From Iningainema tapete BLCC-T55 (GTDB lineage: Bacteria; Cyanobacteriota; Cyanobacteriia; Cyanobacteriales; Nostocaceae): DNA of 55,153 nucleotides. The DNA lies in assembly GCF_014698965.1 (NCBI RefSeq), contig NZ_JACXAE010000121.1:1-55153 (forward strand), given 5' to 3'. Each line of letters begins with the position of its first letter. Position 1 is the stretch's first letter. The notes beneath the pieces are model-generated. The model searched no databases. It had not been told where the DNA came from and worked only from the letters and a program-made list of their open reading frames with translations. The position numbers and the translations under genes are program-made. Of this stretch, positions 18,201-25,300 are shown in pieces.

Positions 18201-19998
18201 TAGCCCAACTCTCGGAAATTCGGGAAGCTATAAGGGGATCATAGCCACAGCAAGTGGTGATCAAACTGTGAAACTGTGGCAGCCCAATGGGCAGTTAGTA
18301 CGCACTCTTAAAGGTCATAGCGACGTAGTTTATGGAGTAGCGTTTAGTCCTGATGGTAAGATTCTGGCTACTGCAAGTGGTGATCAAACAGTACGACTTT
18401 GGAAAGTTAGTGATGGCACATTGCTTACCACTCTCAATGGTCATAACTTTAGGGTAAACGCAGTAGCTTTTAGCCCTGATGGTAATACAATCGCCTCAGC
18501 AAGTGCGGACAAGACAATTAAACTGTGGAATTCGGATGGGCGGCTGCGTGGCACTCTTAATGGTCATAAAGATACAGTGAGCGCAGTAGCTTTTAGCCCT
18601 GATGGTAAGACAATTGCTTCGACAAGTTGGGACCTGACGGTGAACTTGTGGAGAGCCAGCGATGGACGGTTGCTACGTACTCTTAATGGGCATAGCGATC
18701 GCTTATATGGAGTTGCATTCAGTCCTGATAGTAAGATAATTGCCTCGACTAGTTGGGACAGAACAGTTAAACTTTGGCGGCTTGATGGAACATTGATCAA
18801 CACTTTCATTGGACATGACGATTTTGTTTCGTCCGTAGCATTTAGCCCCGACGGTAAGACAATTGCCTCGGCAAGTGGTGACAAAACCGTTAAACTCTGG
18901 AAGCTTGATAATACTTTACTCACTACTCTTAATGATCATAGCGCTGGAGTTAACGCAGTTGCCTTTAGCCCACAAGGTAACATCATTGCCACGGGGACTG
19001 AGGACAATAAAATTCAACTGTGGAAACCCGATGGGCTATTGCTTAGGATCTTGAATAGTCATAGAGCGAGAGTTTGGGGGGTAGCATTCAGTCCTGACGG
19101 TCAAAAAATTGCTTCGGCAAGTAGCGACACAACAGTTAAACTGTGGAATGTGGATGGGCGGTTGCTACGCACTTTGAATGGACATAGCTATGGAGTTAAC
19201 GCAGTAGCATTCAGCTCTGACGGTGAGAAGATTGCCACAGGAAGTGACGACAGAACAGTTAAAATCTGGAGAGTTAGCGATGGTGAGCCAGCGCTGTTCG
19301 CGCAGCGTCCCGCAGGGAAGACGGGTTTCCCGTCGCAGGCGACTGACGAACCCCGTTCGCGTAGCGTCTCCGTCAGGAGAAGGGGCAAATTAATCACCAC
19401 TCTTAATGGTCATGGTAGTGAAATTTGGGGAGTAGCGTTCAGTCATGATGGTCAAATGATTGCCTCGGCAAGTAGCGACAAAACAGTGAAAATTTGGCAG
19501 CCGGATGGGCGGTTGCTACATACTCTCAACGGTCATAGCGATGGGGTGAAAGCAGTAGCATTCAGTCCCGATGGTGAAATGATTGCCACTGGAAGTAAAG
19601 ATAAGACAGTGAAACTCTGGAAGAGCGATGGTACATTAATAACTACCCTCAATGGTCATAACGGTGCTGTTTGGGGAGTGGCATTCAGCCCCGACGGTAA
19701 AATGATTGCGACCTCTAGTAATGACAAAACAGTAAAACTCTGGAAGCGTAATGGTACATTACTTACCACTATCAATGGTCATAGCAAACCAGTTTGGGGA
19801 GTAGCCTTTAGTCCCGACGGTAAGACAATCGTCTCCGCAAGTGAAGATAAAACAGCGATTTTATGGAAGTTGGATCGTGTTTTAGATCAAAATCAACTAC
19901 TAGCCTACAGTTGTAATTGGGTCAGCGATTATCTGAAAACGAATACACAGGTACAGAAGAGCGATCGCGATCTCTGTGCTGGAGTAAAAACTCAATAA
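15250..19998 (+). CDS. CHAT protease - nSTAND ATPase - 14x WD40 protein, module copy 1
   Basis: This giant signalling protein has about 1582 residues (ATG at 15250; an in-frame GTG at 15241 is the alternative). Residue numbers here count from that GTG. Domain order: N-terminal region shared with the CHAT-CHASE2 protein; CHAT protease with His241 (FFAGHSQ) and Cys287 (IAIFNSCDGLGLA); a conserved linker SWLPVICQNP; nSTAND1 NTPase with PYRGLFAF and FFGRE, Walker A GASGSGKS at 421-428 and Walker B LVLIVDQFEELYTL near 520; a winged-helix-like region with HEALIRSWGRLEQW; a hydrophobic segment near 834-856; then 14 WD40 repeats (about 922-1543), enough for two seven-bladed propellers. The tail NWVSDYLKTN...KSDRDLCAG is shared with copy 2. 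By STAND logic, WD40 ligand binding would drive ATP-dependent oligomerisation and unleash the protease; this is inferred. It carries in-frame repeat insertions and is followed 59 bp later by an RRM gene. Confidence 0.9.
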   Translation: MSKSVAINLGCGDLNNGFPRVTAQLWVAGSPLPEQFIGSLPAAPYLVELQRNWQSIYYNLCDRQMLRSWEDEDDDQLEIEEVGLTNVSVFSFNDLSQQLQQGMNQWLNCAEFFQIERQLRSQLKPTEEIRVIIETNEGLLRQLPWHRWNFCQDYPRAEIALAQLEYKNTRTLEKPSSHKVRILAILGNSQGIDLEAETKFLNSLPDAEIVELVNPIRQELNTQLWDARGWDILFFAGHSQSEGTTGRIYINENETNNSLTIEQLEEALKASVEKGLSIAIFNSCDGLGLASALEKLHIPTMIVMREPVPNIVAQEFFVHFMQAFAVERQSFYLAVQRSRRKLQGLEDDFPGASWLPVICQNPAIEPPTWLKLGGIPPCPYRGLFAFREEDAHLFFGREQFQTELVKAVKRKPIVAVVGASGSGKSSVVFAGLVPQLRQDPNIQWQIVSFRPGYNPIDALARAIAPLDGGSRGVGEQGSRGVGEHRIAELELEIAIKQDKKVLYKVIEKHVQQFGTRLVLIVDQFEELYTLSVESERQPFLDALLTACNAPAFTLVTTLRADFFGHALSYRPFSDALQGAVLNLGPMSTEELRNAIEKPAAQMQVGLEKELTNTLISAVEEQSGSLPLLEFALTQLWSKQQYGLLTNQAYAEIGGVEEALANHAEAVYTQLDEENRARTQRVFMQLVRLGEETEPTRRLATRDEVNSENWDLVTRLASNRLVVTNRNSSGEETVEIVHEALIRSWGRLEQWIQVDGEFRRWQEQLRTAMRQWENSDRDEGGLLRGKPLADAEYWQHQRLDELSAGERSFIQLGLELRDRELKNQQRRQKLTISGLATGLVIALSLAGVAWWQSHKANINEIEALTKSSEALFASNNRLDALLDAIKAEQKLKTVGGVGADIKARVDSLLRKAIYGAVEHNRLSGHNGAIWAVAFSPNPPIPRLSGGYGGIIATSSDDKTVKLWQRDGNLLATLNGHSQAVYGVAFSPTLGNSGSYKGIIATASGDQTVKLWQPNGQLVRTLKGHSDVVYGVAFSPDGKILATASGDQTVRLWKVSDGTLLTTLNGHNFRVNAVAFSPDGNTIASASADKTIKLWNSDGRLRGTLNGHKDTVSAVAFSPDGKTIASTSWDLTVNLWRASDGRLLRTLNGHSDRLYGVAFSPDSKIIASTSWDRTVKLWRLDGTLINTFIGHDDFVSSVAFSPDGKTIASASGDKTVKLWKLDNTLLTTLNDHSAGVNAVAFSPQGNIIATGTEDNKIQLWKPDGLLLRILNSHRARVWGVAFSPDGQKIASASSDTTVKLWNVDGRLLRTLNGHSYGVNAVAFSSDGEKIATGSDDRTVKIWRVSDGEPALFAQRPAGKTGFPSQATDEPRSRSVSVRRRGKLITTLNGHGSEIWGVAFSHDGQMIASASSDKTVKIWQPDGRLLHTLNGHSDGVKAVAFSPDGEMIATGSKDKTVKLWKSDGTLITTLNGHNGAVWGVAFSPDGKMIATSSNDKTVKLWKRNGTLLTTINGHSKPVWGVAFSPDGKTIVSASEDKTAILWKLDRVLDQNQLLAYSCNWVSDYLKTNTQVQKSDRDLCAGVKTQ
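16643..16700 (+). repeat. In-frame G-rich tandem repeat in the nSTAND domain
   Basis: Tandem GGGGAGTA/GGGGAGCA units encode a Gly-Ser-Arg-Gly-Val-Gly-Glu type insert between ARAIAP and HRIAELELEIA. The paralogue at 22353 has an unrelated repeat at the same site, so this loop tolerates insertions. Confidence 0.7.
18048..18095 (+). repeat. In-frame C/G-rich palindromic repeat in the first WD40 blade
   Basis: The usual AFSPDGKIIAT loop is replaced by a longer one read from CCCCCCAATCCCCC...CGGGGGGCTATGGGGGG. A related insert lies at the equivalent blade of copy 2 (about 25165-25206), and a degenerate one in the second blade here (about 18210-18243). It resembles intergenic dispersed repeats of Nostocales. 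Confidence 0.6.
19285..19386 (+). repeat. 102-bp in-frame palindromic dispersed repeat in a WD40 loop
   Basis: GAGCCAGCGCTGTTCGCGCA through the GTTCGCGTAGCGTCTCC region to AGGAGAAGGGGC is a well-known type of Nostoc dispersed repeat. Here it adds about 34 residues (EPALFAQRPAGKTG...) between VSDG and KLITTLNGH of one WD40 repeat without breaking the frame. Copy 2 lacks it, so it postdates the duplication or was lost there. Confidence 0.75.
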
Positions 19999-20057
19999 CG
20001 CAAGGACACTTTGACTTTACTATAAAAATAGTAACCTTAATTTTTTAGGAGGGGTGT

Positions 20058-20351
20058 GTGGCTATCTTAGTTAAAAATCTGCCTTCTCAAGTAACTCAGG
20101 CAAATTTAACCGAACTTTTTAACCAATACGGTAATGTCCTTAATGTTAGCATTTCTTCTACAATTGGTCATGCGACAGTAGAAATAGAGGGCGAAGCAAA
20201 TGAGGAACGTGCTATTCAAGGACTAAATGGTGAGGAATGGTTAGGGCAAAAACTTGAACTTTTTCAGTCAGAACAAAATCAAGATCCAACAGGGACAAGA
20301 GATCCCAAAAGTGTACCACCCGGACCACCTTCACCTCCTCCAAAAACCTAA
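20058..20351 (+). CDS. Small RRM RNA-binding protein, module copy 1
   Basis: This 97-residue protein has one RNA-recognition motif: RNP2-like ILVKNL at residues 3-8, the helix QVTQANLTELFNQYGNV, a weak RNP1 (GHATVEIE, lacking the usual aromatic pair KGFGFV) and AIQGLNGEEWLGQKLEL. A short acidic/Pro-rich tail ending PPGPPSPPPKT replaces the Gly-rich tail of typical cyanobacterial Rbp proteins. A GTG start is chosen because AGGAGG lies at 20047-20052, five bases upstream. It sits 59 bp after the CHAT-STAND-WD40 stop in the same orientation, and the same pair recurs at 22353/27111, so co-function is likely. Loss of RNP1 aromatics suggests altered or weak RNA binding, or protein binding instead. 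Confidence 0.82.
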   Translation: MAILVKNLPSQVTQANLTELFNQYGNVLNVSISSTIGHATVEIEGEANEERAIQGLNGEEWLGQKLELFQSEQNQDPTGTRDPKSVPPGPPSPPPKT

Positions 20352-20409
20352 TGGGGCGTATGACATTATTTAAAATCTCGGAAATAGATATTATCTAATC
20401 TCAAGTCTC

Positions 20410-21573
20410 TTAATTACCAATGATTTTAATTTGACTTGCTGCTCTGGTAGCCTTCTCCCTGGCTTCTGGAATATTACTTCCTTTTGCTAAAGCGACTCCC
20501 ATTCGTCGATAAGGATGGGCATTAGGTTTACCAAACAACCTAATGTCTACATCTTTTTCTGACAATGCCTCTGCTATGCCTGTAAATGCAACCGAATCTA
20601 AATGTTCCTGAGCTAAAATTACAGCACTAGCTGAAGCACCCAACTGTTCTATATTAGGAATAGGCAAACCCAATATCGCTCTCAAATGTAATTCAAATTC
20701 ATTGAGATTTTGCGAGATTAACGTCACCATTCCCGTATCATGAGGTCTAGGAGAAAGCTCCGAGAAAATCACTTCATCTTTAGTAATAAAAAACTCCACA
20801 CCAAAAATTCCCGCTCCACTCAAAGCATCGGTGACTTTTTTCGCTATGATTTGTGCATCCGATATCATTTGTGCCGAAATTTCTGCTGGTTGCCAAGATT
20901 CTTGATAATCTCCTCTTTCTTGACGATGCCCAATCGGAGGACAGAAAATTGTTGGTGCATTCCACTGCTTAATAGTCAGCAAAGTAATTTCAATTTCAAA
21001 GTTAATAAACTCTTCAACAATCACCTTTTGACTATCACCTCTAGAATTGGCGATCGCATAACTCCAAGCTTTTTCAACCTCATCCTTATGAGTTACCACA
21101 GATTGTCCTTTCCCAGAAGAAGACATCACAGGTTTAACAACATTAGGAAACCCAATTTCATTACTAACACTAATCAACTCTTCTAAAGCGATCGCATAAC
21201 CATATCTAGCCGTGCGTATCCCCAAATTTTTACTTACCAACTCCCTAATTCTATCCCGATTCATCGTGTAGTTAGTAGCCGCCGCCGTCGGAATAACTGT
21301 AATTCCCCTTTGCTCAAACTCCACCAATTTTTCTGTTCTAATTGCTTCAATCTCTGGTATAATAAAATCAGGCTGATGCTTATTAACAATCCCTTCCAAA
21401 TCATCCGCACTGAGCATAGAAATAACCTCAGAGCAGTCAGCAACCTGCATTGCCGGAGCATGAGCATAGCGATCAACAGCAATCACGTAATTGCCCAAAC
21501 GTTGAGCAGCAATCACAAACTCCTTACCCAGTTCTCCCGAACCCAATAACATTAACTTCTGTGGCAGCTTCAT
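20410..21573 (-). CDS. purT: Formate-dependent phosphoribosylglycinamide formyltransferase
   Basis: PurT uses ATP and formate to make formyl-GAR in purine synthesis (an ATP-grasp enzyme). Motifs: [21 protein letters not shown] at the N-terminus, [46 protein letters not shown] (the ATP-grasp loop), the Glu-rich block [29 protein letters not shown], and the C-terminal [17 protein letters not shown]. The start is set at ATG 21573 (MKLPQKLM), giving 387 residues, full length for PurT. It converges on the RRM gene and is the intact copy; the second copy (27442-28526) is broken. This is an ordinary metabolic gene apparently carried along in the tandem duplication. Confidence 0.93.
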   Translation of the reverse strand: MKLPQKLMLLGSGELGKEFVIAAQRLGNYVIAVDRYAHAPAMQVADCSEVISMLSADDLEGIVNKHQPDFIIPEIEAIRTEKLVEFEQRGITVIPTAAATNYTMNRDRIRELVSKNLGIRTARYGYAIALEELISVSNEIGFPNVVKPVMSSSGKGQSVVTHKDEVEKAWSYAIANSRGDSQKVIVEEFINFEIEITLLTIKQWNAPTIFCPPIGHRQERGDYQESWQPAEISAQMISDAQIIAKKVTDALSGAGIFGVEFFITKDEVIFSELSPRPHDTGMVTLISQNLNEFELHLRAILGLPIPNIEQLGASASAVILAQEHLDSVAFTGIAEALSEKDVDIRLFGKPNAHPYRRMGVALAKGSNIPEAREKATRAASQIKIIGN

Positions 21574-21629
21574 ATAATTGTAGGGTGCGCGATTGCGCAA
21601 ATTTTATCATCTTATTACAAATTACAGTG

Positions 21630-21727
21630 ATGATGCGCCGTAACGCAGCAAATGCAAATGGCAAATAATGCCGTACTCCTGGTTAACACACCCTACTTTG
21701 ATGCACCGTAACGCAGCAAATGCAAAT
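21630..21727 (+). repeat. Direct repeat pair of about 27 bp
   Basis: Two near-identical stretches (GCCGTAACGCAGCAAATGCAAATGGC-type at about 21636-21662, and CACCGTAACGCAGC... at about 21701-21729) lie in the spacer between the two modules. They are remains of dispersed repeats. Confidence 0.55.
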
Positions 21728-21947
21728 GGCTGGGAATGGGTATTTCGGATGAGTGAGTGTGTTGCTAATTACTACTATTGATCGCGATTAGGGTTTTATT
21801 GGTTGAAATATCAGGGTTTTCCTGATTGAAATCTCACGCCAGTCAAGGTAGTATGCCCATACAGTTAAAAATACAAAAGTAACTTTTGTTACATTAAAAG
21901 TATTAAGAATTGTCAAGTATACTGAAAAGAAGGTGTCTAACCAATAA

Positions 21948-22118
21948 ATCTATGCCTCGTCAAAAGAAGCACTCAAGGAGGTGTCGCGCTCGCGTCCCAA
22001 TAATTTGGTACTGATCGATGTAGCTATGGGGACAATGAATGGTTTGGAAGCAACACGCCTTCAGAAGGCGCAGCCCAACCCAATATATGTAGCCATTTTC
22101 ACACTGAACAATTATGGA
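21948..22118 (+). pseudogene. Receiver-domain (NarL/LuxR-type response regulator) relic
   Basis: An open stretch reads EALKEVSRSRPNNLVLIDVA followed by MGTMNGLEATRLQKAQPNP, then IFTLNNY. This corresponds to the middle of a response-regulator receiver domain, with the phosphorylatable Asp in LVLIDVAM (the usual Pro after Met is Gly). No N-terminus, Lys/Thr-containing C-terminus or HTH domain follows; instead there is a heptamer repeat and unrelated sequence. It is a fragment between the two duplicated modules. Confidence 0.65.
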
Positions 22119-22136
22119 CTAGCACCGCTGCGCGAA

Positions 22137-22157
22137 AGTCAAAAGTCAAAAGTCAAA
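22137..22157 (+). repeat. Heptameric tandem repeat (AGTCAAA x3)
   Basis: Three exact AGTCAAA units, of the short tandemly repeated heptamer class seen in heterocystous cyanobacteria. Confidence 0.8.
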
Positions 22158-22352
22158 AGTATTATCTATCAAGGCTTTTGCGCCATTTTAAATGGTATTT
22201 TTATTTCCGCCGTGACGTACTAGTCTATTCTCCGCCAAAAGAACCAACACAAATTTGGCATGAATTCTGATGGGCTGGCATGGTTCAGAGTCAATACCCT
22301 AATCTTTTGCTTGTAGTCAAACCTATTGTTGCCAAATTAAGTGCATCTTTCA

Positions 22353-25300
22353 ATGAGCAAATCAGTTGTCATTAACCTGGGAAGTGGTAATTTATACGAA
22401 GGATTTCCCATCATTACCGTTCAGTTGTGGGCAGCAGGTCATGCCCTTCCAGAGCAATTTATCGGCTGCTTACCGCCAGCACCAAATTTAGTTGAATTAT
22501 ATAGAAATTGGCAAACAAATTATCAGTATCTGTGCGAGCGCAAACTGCTACGTTCTCCAGAGGAAGAAGAAGACGATCAACTGGAAATCGATTCAAATGG
22601 TATAACCAACGTCTCTATTACTGATTACGAGCAATTGTGCCAAAAGTTACTAGAAAGCATGAATGCGTGGCTAAAATCTGAGGGAATTCTCGATATTAGC
22701 AGACTTTTACGCTCTGCACTAGACCAAAAAGCAGAAATTAGAGTGATTATTGAAACCAAAGATGAAGTGATGCGGCGATTACCCTGGCATCGCTGCAATT
22801 TCTTTGCAGATTATCCTAGAGCAGAAATAGCGCTATATAAACCTGATTATCAACGCGCCCCTCTCCCACAACCAAAAGACACCAGAAATGTCAGAATTTT
22901 GGCAGTTTTGGGAAATACGTTTGGCATTGATATAGAGGCAGAAACCAAGTTTCTCAAAAGTTTAGAGGATGCAGAAGTCGTTTTTCTTGTCAAGCCAAAC
23001 CGTCAAGAATTCAACACACACCTTTGGGACGACTTGGGCTGGGACATTCTATTTTTTGCCGGTCATAGTCAAACTGAAGGTGAAAACGGCAGAATATATA
23101 TCAATGAAAATCCAACAAACAACAGTTTAAAAATTGAACAGTTAGAGGAAGCGCTCCTTGCTGCGATTGACAAAGGTTTACACTTAGCAATTTTCAATTC
23201 CTGTGATGGGCTGGGATTGGCTACTGCATTGGAGAAATTGAATATTCCCACGGTAATTGTCATGCGCGAGCCGGTGCCAAATCTTGTGGCACAGGAATTT
23301 TTTCAGCATTTTATGCAGGCTTTCGCAGTTGAGCGACTACCTTTATATCTTTCCGTGCAGCTTTCCCGCAGGAAGTTACAAGGTTTGGAGGATGAGTTTC
23401 CTGGTGCTTCTTGGTTACCTGTGATTTGCCAGAATCCAGCAGTAGAACCACCCACTTGGCTCAAGTTAGGTGGAATTCCACCAAGTCCGTATCGCGGCTT
23501 ATTTGCCTTCACAGAAGTTGATGCACATTTATTTTTTGGCAGGGAACAGTTCCAAACGGAATTGGTTCTGGCGGTGAAAAAAAAGCCCTTAGTAGCTGTG
23601 GTTGGTGCTTCGGGAAGTGGTAAGTCTAGCGTAGTGTTTGCCGGATTAGTTCCCCAGTTACGCCAAGATCCGAATATTAAATGGCATATTGTCTCATTTC
23701 GTCCCGGTTTCAATCCGATTGAAGCATTGGCAAGAGCGATCGCTCCCATACCTCTTTCCCAGCCTCCGGCTGAGAATGCCTTCCAGGATGCTCTGCATCC
23801 CAATCACAATACCCACCGCATAGCAGAGCTAGAACTAGAAATTGCACTCAAGCAAGATCAAAAAGTATTATACAGAATTATAGAAAAGCTTGTGCAGCAA
23901 AATTATGGCACTCGCTTAGTATTAATAGTCGATCAATTTGAAGAACTTTACACCCTTTGTGCAGAGTCAGAACGCCAACCGTTCCTAGATGCTTTGCTAA
24001 CTGCTTGTAGCGCTCCAGCATTTACCCTAATTATTACCTTAAGAGCCGACTTTTTTGGACATGCCCTTTCTTACCGCTCCTTCAGCGATGCTTTGCAAGG
24101 AGCAGTTCTCAACTTAGGTCCCATGAGCAGTGAGGAATTGCGCAATGCAATTGAAAAGCCCGCAGCACAAATGCAGGTAGGGTTAGAAAAAGAGTTGACA
24201 AATACACTAATTAATGCAGTAGAAGAACAGTCAGGAAGTTTACCATTGTTAGAGTTTGCCTTGACTCAACTGTGGTCAAAACAGCAATCTGGATTACTCA
24301 CACATCAGGCATATAAGGAAATTGGCACAGTTGAAGAAGCTTTGGCTAATCACGCAGAAGCAGTGTATGCCCAACTAGATGAGGCGAACAGAGCCAGGGC
24401 GCAGCGCGTGTTGATGCAGTTAGTGCGTTTAGGAGAAGAGACAGAACCTACCCGTAGGTTAGCAACTCGTGATGAGGTGAAAAAAGAAAACTGGGATTTG
24501 GTAACGCACTTGGCATCAACTCGTTTAGTAGTAACCAACTGCAACTCCAGGGGTGAGGAAACGGTGGAAATAGTGCATGAGGCGCTAATTAGAAGCTGGG
24601 GACGCCTAGAGCAATGGATACAAACTGACGGTGAGTTTCGCCGTTGGCAAGAGCAGTTGCGCACAGCAATGCGTACTTGGGAGAAGAGCAATCACGATGA
24701 AGGAGCGCTGTTGCGAGGAAAGCCTTTGGCAGATGCTGAATATTGGCAAACTAAACGCCAAGAGGAACTAAGTTCAGGGGAGAGAAGTTTCATTTTAGCT
24801 TCGCAGGCACAACGTGATCGCGAGATCAAGAAGCACTTGCTCCGGCGGCAACTTACCATATCAGGGTTGAGCGCAGGCTTGGTGTTAGCTCTAACACTTG
24901 CTGCTGTAGCTTGGTGGCAATCGCACAAAGCAAATATTAGGGAGATCCAAGCACTCAGTACATCTTCAGAAGCGCTCTTTGCCTCGAATAAAAGATTAGA
25001 TGCGCTCATAGAAGCAATCAAAGCGAAGCAAAAAATAAAAACGTTAGGTGGGGTAGACACAGAGATCCAGACTCGGGTAGAATCCGTGCTAAGGCGGGCA
25101 ATTTATGGGGCAGTTGAGTATAACCGCCTGTCTGGGCATAGCGATCAAGTTTATGCAGTTGCGTTTAGCCCAACCCCCCTTAATTCGGGGGGCTATGGGG
25201 GGATCATTGCTACAGCAAGTGGGGACAAGACGGTCAAACTCTGGAAAAGTGACGGCACATTACTTACCACCCTCAATGATCATAGCGATAAAGTTTACGC

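Noticed and set aside
23303-23803. 166-codon antisense open frame in CHAT copy 2
   Set aside because: Shadow of a highly conserved coding region on the opposite strand; no RBS.
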